Of a DNA stretch of 64,000 nt, positions 50,518 to 59,232 are shown piece by piece. Source of the stretch: G963666705 sp963666705 (GTDB lineage Bacteria; Pseudomonadota; Alphaproteobacteria; CADEGL01); contig CAXXKO010000029.1 of the NCBI GenBank assembly GCA_963666705.2, positions 186,001 to 250,000 on the forward strand, given 5' to 3'. The notes under the pieces were generated by a model. It searched no databases and was not told where the DNA came from. It was given only the letters and a program-made list of their open reading frames with translations. Position numbers and translations under genes: made by a program. Position 1 is the first letter of the stretch, and the number at the start of each line of letters is the position of its first letter.

Positions 50518-53028
50518 CTACCCTTGCGTCCCGGCGAGGGGGATGTCGGTGGCTTCGGCGGTGGCGAGGGTGATGGCGCACAGGTCCTCGGGCTCCAGGT
50601 TGTGCAGGTTGGTCTTGCCCGTGCAGCGCGCCATCATCGAGGCCTCGCCGGCACTCGCCTCGATGATGTTGGCGACCGACCGGCGGCGCTCCTCCTCCGT
50701 TTGGTCGGGCGCGAAGGCGAGGGTGTGGGCCGGGCCGATCTCGCCGCCCGCGGCGAGTGCGAGGGTCATGCCGAGGACCACGACCTTGCAGCCCATGCCG
50801 ATGACCTTGGCCGCGTCCGTGCCCGAGCGGATGCCGCCGAAATAGATCAGGTCGACCTCCTCCTCGCGGTCGAGCCGGCGCAGGATGCGGATGGCGTCGC
50901 GCAGGATGGTGAGGTCGGGTGCCGAGGCCAGCTCGGCCCAGGCCGCGCCGAGACCACCGCTCGCGTCCAGCAGCACCGCGTCGAAGCCGTTATCGAGGGC
51001 GTGGGGGATGGCCGCCTCGAGCGCGGCCGCCGAGGAGACGGCGAGGCCCAGCACTTGTCCCTCTCGCAGGCGTACGGCTTCCGGCGCCTCGAAGCGGTGG
51101 CCGGTCGCGTGGATCAGCGCGTCGGCGGCGGCGTCGGGCGCGATCTGGCCCGGGACCACCAGTTGCAGCCAGGGCACGCCCGCGCCGATGGGCCTGAGGC
51201 CGAGATAGCCGCAGCCGCTGTCCCGTAACGCCATGGCCACGCCCTCGCGCACGCCTGGGGGGGCCTCGTCGAAGCCCGTCGCGAAGAAGGGCTGGGGCAG
51301 TGCCATCCGGCCAGCGAGGGTGGTGCTGATCTTGCACGCCTCGCGGTAGGGGTCGATGACGAGGCGCGAGAGGTTGGCGGGCAGGAAGACGAGGTCGTCG
51401 AGGGTCGCCGGGCGGCCCGCGGGGAAGGGGTTCTCGCGGGGCTTCAGGCGCTCGACCAGCATGGCGGCGTGGCGCGAATCGTCCCCGGGCGCGGTGCGCG
51501 CCATGGTGAAGATGTCTTCGCGGTGATGGACCGAGTAGTCGGCCGAGCCGGTCTCCGCGTCGCAGCGGTAGCAGCGCGCGGCCTCGTCGCGCGCGGCCTC
51601 CCAGCCGTAGGTCGATTCGATCTCGGGAAACTCGATCGGCCGTGCGCCGACGCCGAAGAACTCGGGCTCCTGGAGCGCCAGCCGCTCCCACTGCTGGTCC
51701 TGGGCGACGGGCACGCGCCGGGTGCGGTGGGGCGTGCGGTAGGGGATGGGATTGCGCTGGCCCTCGAGGAAAGCCTTGATGTAGTAGGCCGCGCGCTGGC
51801 CGTGATGCATGGCCATGACGATGGTGGAGCCGCCGAAGGCGCCGTCGCCGGCGGCGAACACCTGTGGGTCGTCGGTGCGCATGCCGCCGAACTCGGCCCG
51901 CACCCGGTCGGATGCCATCATGCCGGCCCGGTCCAATTCGTCCGAGGCCGCGTACTGGCCGACGGCCGCGATCACCATGCCGCAGGCGATTGTGTGCTCG
52001 GTGCCCTCGATCACGACCGGCCGGCGCCGTCCGTCCTCGTCGGGCTCGCCCGGGCCGGTCTCGACGCAGCGCAGCGCGAGGCCCTCGCCGTCGGTGGCGA
52101 CCGCCACCTGCTGGGTGTTGTAGACGAGCTCGACGCCTTCCTTGATCGCCCCCTCGAGCTCGATGCGGCGGGCCGGGATCTCCTCGGGCCCGCGGCGATA
52201 GACCACCTTGACCCGTTCGCAGCCGGGCAGGCGCAGGGCCACGCGGCAGGCATCCATGGCCACGTCGCCGCCGCCGATGACGACGACCGTCTCGGGCATC
52301 TCGGGCCGCGCGCCGGCATTGACCCGGCGCAGGAACTCGACGCCGTCGACGACGCGCGCGTCCGCCTCGCCGGGGATGCCCATATGCTTGCCCCACCAGG
52401 CGCCGATGGTGAGGCAGACGGCGTCGTGGCGCGCCTTGAGCGCCGCGAGCGTCACGTCGCGGCCGAGGGCCGTGTTGGTGTGGATGTGGAGGCCGGGGCA
52501 GCGGTCGCGCAGCCGGTCCATGTCCTCGTCGATGATGCCGGGCGGCAGGCGGAAGGCCGGGATGCCCCAAGCCATGGTGCCGCCCGGCCGATCGGTCATC
52601 TCGTAGACATGGACCTCGAACCCGGCCGCGCACAGGTCGTGGGCGGCGACCAGGCCGGCCGGGCCCGCACCCACGATGCCGACGGTCTCCTTACGGCTCA
52701 CGGGGATGGCGGGCGGATCGTAATCGTGGCCCACCTTGTCCATGACGAAGCGCTTGAGGTTGCGGATCTGCACCGTCCCGTCGCTGGCGGCGCGGCGGCA
52801 GGCGGGCTCGCACGGCGCGTCGCACACCCGCCCGCAGATGGAGCTGAAGGGGTTGGTGGCCGTGATCGCCTCGAAGGCCTCGGCGAACCTGCCCTCCCAG
52901 ATCAAGCCGATATAGGAGGGGGCGTCGGTGCCGACGGGGCAGGCGATCTGGCACGGGGCGGGCACGTAGTGGGTGTCGCCCGTGTCGTCCTTGAGCGCCT
53001 CGGGAAGGGCCGTGGATTCATCGGCCAT
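50518..53028 (-). CDS. GltD-like NAD(P)H/FAD reductase fused to an FMN-domain-like tail
   Basis: An 836-residue fusion. The N-terminal Fe-S region (CQIACPVGTDAPSYIGLI, then SICGRVCDAPCEPACRR), the FAD motif VGIVGAGPAGLVAAHDL and the NADPH motif VVVIGGGDVAMDACRVA are those of glutamate synthase small subunits. From about residue 550 the tail resembles the FMN domain of GltB-like proteins (DLIYFGGIRSGTDAAKVIG, then LHNLEPEDLCAIT) but lacks its 3Fe-4S cysteines. With the proteins at 54746 and 56671 it makes a complete glutamate-synthase-like set. An IS1182 element now lies just before its start codon. Confidence 0.85.
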   Translation of the reverse strand: MADESTALPEALKDDTGDTHYVPAPCQIACPVGTDAPSYIGLIWEGRFAEAFEAITATNPFSSICGRVCDAPCEPACRRAASDGTVQIRNLKRFVMDKVGHDYDPPAIPVSRKETVGIVGAGPAGLVAAHDLCAAGFEVHVYEMTDRPGGTMAWGIPAFRLPPGIIDEDMDRLRDRCPGLHIHTNTALGRDVTLAALKARHDAVCLTIGAWWGKHMGIPGEADARVVDGVEFLRRVNAGARPEMPETVVVIGGGDVAMDACRVALRLPGCERVKVVYRRGPEEIPARRIELEGAIKEGVELVYNTQQVAVATDGEGLALRCVETGPGEPDEDGRRRPVVIEGTEHTIACGMVIAAVGQYAASDELDRAGMMASDRVRAEFGGMRTDDPQVFAAGDGAFGGSTIVMAMHHGQRAAYYIKAFLEGQRNPIPYRTPHRTRRVPVAQDQQWERLALQEPEFFGVGARPIEFPEIESTYGWEAARDEAARCYRCDAETGSADYSVHHREDIFTMARTAPGDDSRHAAMLVERLKPRENPFPAGRPATLDDLVFLPANLSRLVIDPYREACKISTTLAGRMALPQPFFATGFDEAPPGVREGVAMALRDSGCGYLGLRPIGAGVPWLQLVVPGQIAPDAAADALIHATGHRFEAPEAVRLREGQVLGLAVSSAAALEAAIPHALDNGFDAVLLDASGGLGAAWAELASAPDLTILRDAIRILRRLDREEEVDLIYFGGIRSGTDAAKVIGMGCKVVVLGMTLALAAGGEIGPAHTLAFAPDQTEEERRRSVANIIEASAGEASMMARCTGKTNLHNLEPEDLCAITLATAEATDIPLAGTQG

Positions 53029-53033
53029 GCTAG

Positions 53034-54557
53034 GAGCCTGTCCGAGAATTCGGATTTGGCTCGACGTGGGTATCGGAGTGTGATTCGTTAAACGGCATGA
53101 GCAAAACCTTTCGAGCTTGGGACGTGGATCAGGTCTGGCTGTTGCCGGCTTCGGTCCATGACTTCGTGCCGGCGGGACACGCGGCGCACCTGGTGCGGGA
53201 TGCGGTGCGCGAGAGCCTGGACCTGTCGGCGATCTTTGCGGCCTATGGCGAGGCGCGCGGCCAGCCGCCCTACCACCCGGTGATGATGGTGGCGCTGTTG
53301 CTGTACGCCTACAGCGTCGGCGTCTATTCGTCGCGCCGCATCGCCAGGGGGTGTGAGGAGCGCGTCGACTTCATGGCGGTGACGGGGATGCAGCGGCCCG
53401 ACTTCCGCACCATCTCGGATTTCCGCAAGCGCCATCTCGCGGCGCTGTCGGGGCTGTTCGCGCAGGTGCTGGCCCTGTGCCGCCGGGCGGGGCTGGTCAA
53501 GCTCGGCCATGTGGCGCTGGACGGCACCAAGATCAAGGCCAACGCCTCCAAGCACAAGGCGATGTCTTACGCCCGCATGGTCAGGGCGGAGGCCGGGCTC
53601 GAGGCGGTGGTCGAGAGCTGGCTCGATCGGGCGGCGGCGGCCGATGCGGCGGAGGACGAGGCGTTGGGGGTCGCGGCGCGGGGCGACGAGATGCCGGCCT
53701 GGGTCGCCGACAAGGCCAAGCGTCTGGCCAAGATTCGCGAGGCCAAGGCCGCCCTGGAGGCCGAGGCGCGGGACGCGGCCGCGCGCGCCGCCCAGACGCG
53801 GGCGCCGAAGCGCCCGGGACCCAAGCCCAAGCCGCCGGCGGATGTGCCGGCGGACAAGGCGCAGCGCAACTTCACCGACCCCGAGAGCCGCATCCTCAAG
53901 ACCAAGGACGGCTTCATCCAGGGCTATAATGCCCAGGCCGCGGTCGATGCCAAACGCCAGATCATCGTCGCCCACGCCCTGACCGATTCGACCAGCGACC
54001 AGGGCCAGCTCGAACCCCTGATCGACGCCATCGAAGCCAACCTCGGGCGGCGTCCCAGGGAGATATCGGCGGACGCCGGCTACTGCTCGAAGGCGAACCT
54101 GGAGGCCGCCGATAGGCGGGGCATCAAGCCCTACATCGCGACCGGGCGGCAAAAGCACGGCCAAGCCGCCGCCGTGGGCCCGCGCGCCGCGCCGCCCGGC
54201 GGCCGGGTCGCGGCCATGGCGGCCACCCTCAGGCGCGCCGGGCGCCGCAGCCGCTACCGCCTGCGCAAGCAGACCGTCGAGCCGGTGTTCGGCCAGATCA
54301 AGCAGGCCCGGGGCTTCCGTCAGTTCCTGCTGCGCGGCCGTGAGAAGGTCACATGCGAATGGGCGATGATCTGCACCGCCCACAACCTGGCCAAGCTCGC
54401 CGTCGCCCAAGCGCCATGAGACGCCGAGACCAATCATGCCTCTCGCCGCGCCAAGCCCCTGAAGGCAACCACCCATGAGCCAAACCACCAAAATCACGAC
54501 AAGACCACTCGCCATCACCCCAATGCTTGCCAACAACATCAAATCTCGGACAGGCTC
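53034..54557 (+). mobile_element. IS1182-family insertion sequence (intact)
   Basis: 1524 bp with inverted ends GAGCCTGTCCGAGA (53034) and GAGCCTGTCCGAGA on the minus strand from 54557. It is flanked by CTAG on both sides (53030-53033 and 54558-54561), a 4-bp target duplication. It sits six bases from the start of the GltD-like gene and separates it from its upstream operon partners. The fragment at 30195-30640 derives from a near relative. Confidence 0.92.
53097..54419 (+). CDS. IS1182-family transposase
   Basis: A 440-residue DDE transposase. It has an N-terminal DUF772-like region (YHPVMMVALLLYAYSVGVYS), first Asp in VALDGTKIKANASKHKAMSY, second in EISADAGYCSKANLEAA, and Glu in RKQTVEPVFGQIKQARGF. 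The Ala/Arg-rich linker (residues about 180-250) is typical of GC-rich members. It is an uninterrupted frame, unlike the copy at 5251. Confidence 0.93.
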   Translation: MSKTFRAWDVDQVWLLPASVHDFVPAGHAAHLVRDAVRESLDLSAIFAAYGEARGQPPYHPVMMVALLLYAYSVGVYSSRRIARGCEERVDFMAVTGMQRPDFRTISDFRKRHLAALSGLFAQVLALCRRAGLVKLGHVALDGTKIKANASKHKAMSYARMVRAEAGLEAVVESWLDRAAAADAAEDEALGVAARGDEMPAWVADKAKRLAKIREAKAALEAEARDAAARAAQTRAPKRPGPKPKPPADVPADKAQRNFTDPESRILKTKDGFIQGYNAQAAVDAKRQIIVAHALTDSTSDQGQLEPLIDAIEANLGRRPREISADAGYCSKANLEAADRRGIKPYIATGRQKHGQAAAVGPRAAPPGGRVAAMAATLRRAGRRSRYRLRKQTVEPVFGQIKQARGFRQFLLRGREKVTCEWAMICTAHNLAKLAVAQAP

Positions 54558-54584
54558 CTAGTGGACCGAATCCAGCGCTTCGAA

Positions 54585-54722
54585 CCCTCTCCCCGCCGGG
54601 GAGAGGGTGGCGCGTGGAGCGCGCCGGGTGAGGGGGTGGCCGCCGGCAGGCGGCCATAAGATTCCTTCGGCGCGTAAGCGCCACCCCCTCACCCCGACCC
54701 TCTCCCCAGCGGGGAGAGGGGG
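54585..54722. repeat. Large palindromic repeat of the CCCTCTCCCC type
   Basis: CCCTCTCCCCGCCGGGGAGA near the left and GACCCTCTCCCCAGCGGGGA at the right are each palindromic and together form a larger inverted structure, with GGTGAGGGGGTGG pairing CCACCCCCTCACC. This is a widespread proteobacterial intergenic repeat. It lies between the IS1182 element and the 3' end of the glutamate-synthase-like gene. Confidence 0.85.
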
Positions 54723-54745
54723 AATCTCTTTTCGTGTTCGTACCA

Positions 54746-56689
54746 CTAGCCCGTCTCGCTCAATTCGGCATGCCCGCGCGCCTCGGGCTCGTACGGCAGG
54801 CGGGTGATCGCCGCCGCCTCGGGGGTGAGCGCCACCAGGTCGTCGCGCGAGAGCTGCTTCACGTCGCCATGGTCGAGGGCCGAGGTGATGGCCGCGATCT
54901 GCCAGCGCACCCCTTCGAGGTAGCGGTGGATGTTGCGCGCCTCGACCGTGGGCTTGTAGCGCTTCTCGTGCTCCGGGTCCTGGGTTGCGATGCCGGTCAC
55001 GCACTGGCCGATATGGCACTGCATGCAGGCGATGCAGCCGCCGGCGATGATGGCCGAGGTGCCGAGCGCCACCGCGTCGGCGCCGAGGCAGAGGGCCTTC
55101 ACCGCGTCGGCCCCGTCGCGGATGCCACCCATCAGCACGATCTCGAGATCGTCCCGGCGGCCGATGCTGGTGAGCGCGTCGAGCGCCTCGATGATGGCCG
55201 AGATGGTGGGGATGCCGACATATTCCATGACCTCGGCGCCGCCGGCGCCGGTCGAGCCCTGCATGCCGTCGAGCTCGACGAAGTCGAAGCCGTCCTTGAC
55301 CGCGATCTTGATGTCGTCGCGGATGCGTCCCGCGCCCAGCTTCACGCTCACCGGCAGCTTGTAGCCCGTCGCCTCGCGCAGCTCCTCGATCTTGATGACG
55401 AGGTCGTCGGCGCCGAGGATGTCCGGGTGGCGGGAGGGTGAGCGCAGGTCGATCCCCGGCGGGATGCCGCGGATGGCCGCCAGCTCCTCGGTCACCTTCT
55501 TGGCCATGAGCTGGCCACCGAAGCCCGGCTTGGCCCCCTGGGAGATGTAGATCTCGAGCCCGTTGGCCCGCTTCATGTCGTGGATGTTCCAGCCCAGGCG
55601 CCCGCCCAGGCACTGGAAGATGAGCTGGTCGGCGGCGTCGCGCTGGGCGTCGCTCATGCCGCCCTCGCCCGTGTTCTCGGCGATGCCGGCGAGGGACGAG
55701 GCGATGGCGATGGCCTGCTTGACCGAGCGGCTGAGCGCCCCGTAGCTCATGGGCGCGATCATCACCGGCATGGTGAGGTCGAGCGGCGTGGCCCCGTTCT
55801 TGCCCCCGATGAGGGTGCGCATGCGGACCCGCGAGACGGGGTCCGGCGCGATATGGGCGCGCGAGATGTCCTTGCGGAAGGCGAGGTCGGAGAGGTGCGG
55901 CAGCGCCCGCGCGCCGCCATAGCCGCGCACCCGGTAGCGGCCGATCTGCGACTTGATGTAGACGTCCTCCTGCACCTTCGGGTTCCAATAGTCGGATGCG
56001 CCCGAGAAGGTGAAGAAGGGGATGGAGCGGACCTGCTGCTCGGTGGTGCCGTAGCGCAGCTTCTTGCCAGCGTTGACGATCTTCTGGAAGCCGCCCTCGA
56101 ACGGGACCTCGTAGCGGTCGAGGAATTCGCGGATATCGTCCAGCTCCGCGCCCGCGATGTCCGTCACCATGGCGTCGGAGCCGAGGGAGACGAGCGCGCC
56201 GCCGAGATAGATCTCGCCGCCCGACATGTCCTCGCCGAGCTTCTCGCCCGAGTCGCCGAGGATGATGATGCGCCCGCCATACATCATGTAGCCGGCCATG
56301 AAGTTGGCGTTGCCGGCGCAGCAGAGGGTGCCGGCCTTCATCACCTGGCCCGCGCGCGAGCCGATGTTGCCGCGCACCACCACCTCGGCCCCACGGATGG
56401 CGACGCCCGCGATCGCACCGGCGTTGCCGCCGACCACGACCGAGCCCTTGTACATGTTGTCCGCGAGGCCCCAGCCGACGTTGTTGTCGACCTCGAAGCG
56501 CGGGCCGTCCGTGAGGCCGGCGAGGAAATAGCCGGCCGAGCCGCGCACCCGTACGGTGATCTCGTCCGTGACCCCGACGCCGATATGGTGGCGCGCGTCG
56601 GGGTTGAGGACCTCGACGTCCTCGCCCGCCGCGCGGATGCGCTCGTTGGCCTCGCGGACCGTGATCTCGGCTAGATCGACCGTGACCAT
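54746..56689 (-). CDS. Glutamate-synthase-like GXGXG domain fused to FMN-binding domain (GlxC-GlxD / MgsB-MgsC-like)
   Basis: A 647-residue fusion. Residues 1 to about 230 form the GXGXG beta-helix (GYFLAGLTDGPRFEVDNN, AGYMMYGGRIIILGDSG, MSGGEIYLGGALVSLGSDAM). The rest is the FMN-binding glutamate synthase barrel, with ISQGAKPGFGGQLMAKKV, DGMQGSTGAGGAEVMEYVG, and the 3Fe-4S cysteines in GGCIACMQCHIGQC. In Rhizobia and in N-methylglutamate synthase these are separate subunits. The start MVTVDLAEIT overlaps the glutaminase gene by 19 bases. It should add ammonia to a 2-oxoacid or transfer it to another acceptor. Confidence 0.88.
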   Translation of the reverse strand: MVTVDLAEITVREANERIRAAGEDVEVLNPDARHHIGVGVTDEITVRVRGSAGYFLAGLTDGPRFEVDNNVGWGLADNMYKGSVVVGGNAGAIAGVAIRGAEVVVRGNIGSRAGQVMKAGTLCCAGNANFMAGYMMYGGRIIILGDSGEKLGEDMSGGEIYLGGALVSLGSDAMVTDIAGAELDDIREFLDRYEVPFEGGFQKIVNAGKKLRYGTTEQQVRSIPFFTFSGASDYWNPKVQEDVYIKSQIGRYRVRGYGGARALPHLSDLAFRKDISRAHIAPDPVSRVRMRTLIGGKNGATPLDLTMPVMIAPMSYGALSRSVKQAIAIASSLAGIAENTGEGGMSDAQRDAADQLIFQCLGGRLGWNIHDMKRANGLEIYISQGAKPGFGGQLMAKKVTEELAAIRGIPPGIDLRSPSRHPDILGADDLVIKIEELREATGYKLPVSVKLGAGRIRDDIKIAVKDGFDFVELDGMQGSTGAGGAEVMEYVGIPTISAIIEALDALTSIGRRDDLEIVLMGGIRDGADAVKALCLGADAVALGTSAIIAGGCIACMQCHIGQCVTGIATQDPEHEKRYKPTVEARNIHRYLEGVRWQIAAITSALDHGDVKQLSRDDLVALTPEAAAITRLPYEPEARGHAELSETG

Positions 56690-57582
56690 GTATCGAAGCT
56701 TCCGGGCGGCGGTTCCTTGGTGTCCAGGGCATGGCCCGGGAACAGGCGGTTGAGCGACACCTCCTCCGAGGCGATGGCGATCAGGTCGTCGCTCTCGTAC
56801 ATGATCATGGGCTTTGCGGCGAGGCGGTCCTTGGCGTAGCCGATCTCGTCCTTGGTCGAGACGAGGAAGGAGAAGGTGCCGTCCATGTCGTCGATCGAGC
56901 TCTCGAGCGCCTCCTTCAGCGGCACGCCGAGGGAGAGTTTCTCAGCCAGGTAGACGGCGATCAGCTCGCTGTCGTTATCGGTCGTGAACTCGAAGCCGCG
57001 GCGCTTGAGCCGCCGGCGCATCTTCCAGTAGTTGGTGATCTGGCCATTATGGACGATGGCCACGTCGGCGAAGCCGGTGGCCCAGAAGGGGTGGGAGGCT
57101 TCGGGCTTCACGTCCGATTCGGTGGCCAGGCGGACGTGGCCCAGCCCGTGGGTGCCGGTGAAGCCGTCGACATGGTAGCGCTCGTCCACCTCGTGCGCGC
57201 CGCCGATATCCTTGATGATCTCCAGGCTCTCGCCGATGGAGATGACCTTGGCCGCGTGCTCCATGGCGGAGGAGAACTTGCGCAAATCGTTGGGCGCGCG
57301 GACGGTGACGCGGTAGTGGTCGCCGATGCGCTCCTCCTCCACAAGCTCGGTCCCCTGGGCCGCGAGCTCTTCCTTGACCCGCTCGACCGAATCGTCGGCC
57401 GCCTCGCCTTCGCCCACGAAGAAACGCAGCTTGAGCTGCCCGAGTCTCGATTCCCCGTAGAGCGCGAAGCCGGTCGAATCCGGCCCCCGGTGCTGACAGC
57501 CGTCGAGCATGTCGATGAGCGCGTGGCCCGTCTCCAGCCCGTCCTCGGCATGCTTGAACATGATGCCGGCGATTCCGCACAT
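56671..57582 (-). CDS. Class II glutamine amidotransferase (GltB N-terminal-like; GlxB/MgsA-like)
   Basis: A 303-residue Ntn-type glutaminase and first gene of the operon. The nucleophile is Cys2 in MCGIAGIMFK, and further motifs are CQHRGPDSTGFALYG, GHVRLATESDVKPEASHPF and VHNGQITNYWKMRRRL followed by TDNDSELIAVYLAEKLS. It would release ammonia from glutamine for the FMN subunit. Such a stand-alone glutaminase next to separate GXGXG/FMN proteins is seen in glxBCD and mgsABC; which product is made here cannot be decided. Confidence 0.9.
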   Translation of the reverse strand: MCGIAGIMFKHAEDGLETGHALIDMLDGCQHRGPDSTGFALYGESRLGQLKLRFFVGEGEAADDSVERVKEELAAQGTELVEEERIGDHYRVTVRAPNDLRKFSSAMEHAAKVISIGESLEIIKDIGGAHEVDERYHVDGFTGTHGLGHVRLATESDVKPEASHPFWATGFADVAIVHNGQITNYWKMRRRLKRRGFEFTTDNDSELIAVYLAEKLSLGVPLKEALESSIDDMDGTFSFLVSTKDEIGYAKDRLAAKPMIMYESDDLIAIASEEVSLNRLFPGHALDTKEPPPGSFDTWSRSI

Positions 57583-57724
57583 GATCCGTCTCCTCGCTTC
57601 CGGTTGGCCCTGGGCCCGCTAAGCTAGCCGCGAGGCGCGCCCGGCGCAACGGTTTCAGGCCGCCACGGCGCCCGAGGTCAATCTAGGTCGCGGGGCGCCG
57701 GATTTCCACTATTTGGGAAGGTCT

Positions 57725-58135
57725 TCAGACCATCCATGGATTGATGAAGGGCACGCCCGTCGCCTCGATGTCCTTTACGTTCCTGGTGACGAGCGTGAGG
57801 CCGCGAACCTGGGCCGTTGCCGCCAGCAGCGCGTCGATCACGGGGAGCGGGCGGTCGGCGTTGAGGCGGCCCCAGGCGGCGGCGACCGGCCCGTCGATGG
57901 GGATGAAGCGATCGGAATAGAATTCGGTAATACCGCGGACCCAATGTTCGAGGCTGGCCGCCGCGACCGGATCCCTCCGGCGGTGGAGGGCGACCCCCTT
58001 CTCCAACTCGCCGATGGTCAGGACGCTGATGTGGAGGTCTCGGTGGTCGGTGGCCTCGAGCCAGGCCAGGACATTGTGGTCGGGAGCCCGTTTGCGCGTC
58101 TCCGACACCACATTGGTATCCAGGAGAAAGCTCAC
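57725..58135 (-). CDS. vapC: VapC/FitB-type PIN-domain toxin
   Basis: A 136-residue PIN RNase. The acidic residues are in SFLLDTNVVSETRKRAPD, LTIGELEKGVALHRRRD, PVIDALLAATAQ and LVTRNVKDIEATGVPFINPW, which closely matches FitB-like VapC toxins. The ATG at 58133-58135 overlaps the antitoxin stop as ATGA. This pair looks intact, unlike the one at 2459-3098. Confidence 0.92.
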   Translation of the reverse strand: MSFLLDTNVVSETRKRAPDHNVLAWLEATDHRDLHISVLTIGELEKGVALHRRRDPVAAASLEHWVRGITEFYSDRFIPIDGPVAAAWGRLNADRPLPVIDALLAATAQVRGLTLVTRNVKDIEATGVPFINPWMV

Positions 58136-58377
58136 AGGTCGATCTCGCGTCCCGTGTCCTTCGCGCGTTCGATATCGAGGCTATCGATTTTCGGCCCCGA
58201 CAACAGGAAGGCCTTGAAATCCGGCTTGGCGGCTTCGAGCTGCCGGTATTCGTCCATCGACAGCAGGACGGCACGGTCCTTGCCGTGGCGGGTGATAACC
58301 TGCGGCCCGTCCGTCTGGGCCGCCTCGATCACCTCGCTAAGATTTCGCTTCGCTTCATGGACTTGCCATTTGGTCAT
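58132..58377 (-). CDS. vapB: Phd/YefM-family antitoxin
   Basis: An 81-residue antitoxin. The N-terminal DNA-binding half is MTKWQVHEAKRNLSEVIEAA followed by GPQVITRHGKDRAVLLSMDEY; the C-terminal tail FLLSGPKIDSLDIERAKDTG should wrap the toxin. It overlaps the toxin start by four bases. The AT-rich ATTATAGTCAATCTGG zone just upstream (minus strand) probably holds an autoregulated promoter. Confidence 0.9.
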   Translation of the reverse strand: MTKWQVHEAKRNLSEVIEAAQTDGPQVITRHGKDRAVLLSMDEYRQLEAAKPDFKAFLLSGPKIDSLDIERAKDTGREIDL

Positions 58378-58482
58378 ATTTCGATCTTTCGAGTCATATT
58401 AACCAGATTGACTATAATATGATGCGGACCATCGCCCATCGTCAAGGCGCGCGGGATTTCAAATTCGCGACATGAAACGAGA

Positions 58483-58511
58483 AAGGGCCGGCCCCATCGG
58501 CGCCGGCCCTT
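58483..58511 (-). terminator. Rho-independent terminator
   Basis: A perfect 10-bp stem AAGGGCCGGC/GCCGGCCCTT with a nine-base loop is followed, on the minus strand, by TTTCTCGTTTC. It ends the transcript of the DUF882 gene that stops at 58536. Confidence 0.75.
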
Positions 58512-58535
58512 GGGATGCTGATCGCCCGGCCGCGA

Positions 58536-59120
58536 TCAGCCCCAGCTGCGGACGCGGCCCGTGTCGATGTGGATGAAGCCGGATTTGGGGTAATAGCCGA
58601 CGCCGCCGGCGCGCACGCTCACGGCCATATCGCGCAGGGACGAGAGGCGGCGGCCCGGGAGGCTCACGTCGATGGCCTTGCTCTTCATGTGCAGGCTGCG
58701 CTTGGCGACGCCGTTCGAATGCTCGCGCAGCTTGGCGTTGGTGGCGGGCGAGCGGTAGCCCGAGACGATCGCGAAGGGCGCCTCCGTATCCATGTCCTTG
58801 CGCAGGAGGTGGAGCAGGTCGAAGAGCTTGCTGTCGATGGGCGCCACTTCGCCCGAGCGCCAGTCGCGCATCACGTAGTCGAGCTGCTTGAGCGCGTCCG
58901 GCTGGTACCGCCCCTCGGCCCAGTAGACGACATCGAGCTCGTCGCCCGTGTGCGAATTGAGGAAGGCGAGGGCGCGCGGCGACCCGTCGAGATTATGCGC
59001 GAACGTGGGTGCCGGAGGCAGGAGCGTGGTGGCGGCGGTCGTGAGGGCGAGGCCCGAGAGTCCTTTGAGAATCGTGCGCCGAGAGGGCGCCAACGAAAGG
59101 TCGGGCAAGGAATCCTCCAC
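58536..59120 (-). CDS. Tat-exported DUF882/M15-type murein peptidase-like protein
   Basis: A 194-residue protein with a twin-arginine signal (LAPSRRTILKGLSGLALTTA) and a peptidase M15-like domain of the YcbK/DUF882 group. Zinc ligands are expected in RSLHMKSKAIDVSLPG (His and Asp) and GFIHIDTGRVRSWG (His). FAIVSGYRSPATNAKLREHS is typical. E. coli MepK of this family cleaves 3-3 peptidoglycan crosslinks. That fits the neighbour at 59233, an L,D-transpeptidase that makes such links, about 110 bases upstream on the same strand. Confidence 0.9.
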   Translation of the reverse strand: MEDSLPDLSLAPSRRTILKGLSGLALTTAATTLLPPAPTFAHNLDGSPRALAFLNSHTGDELDVVYWAEGRYQPDALKQLDYVMRDWRSGEVAPIDSKLFDLLHLLRKDMDTEAPFAIVSGYRSPATNAKLREHSNGVAKRSLHMKSKAIDVSLPGRRLSSLRDMAVSVRAGGVGYYPKSGFIHIDTGRVRSWG

Positions 59121-59232
59121 TCCAATCCAAACATGCGGGCGCTTAAGCCGTGCCCGTCATTAGCCAGCATATTACACCCATGGTTACCAATTTGTAAACC
59201 CGATATCGCTGTTTCGCCTTTCGATTCAATAC

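Noticed and set aside
55580..56674. 364-codon plus-strand frame
   Set aside because: Antisense to the GXGXG-FMN fusion gene, which is unambiguous.
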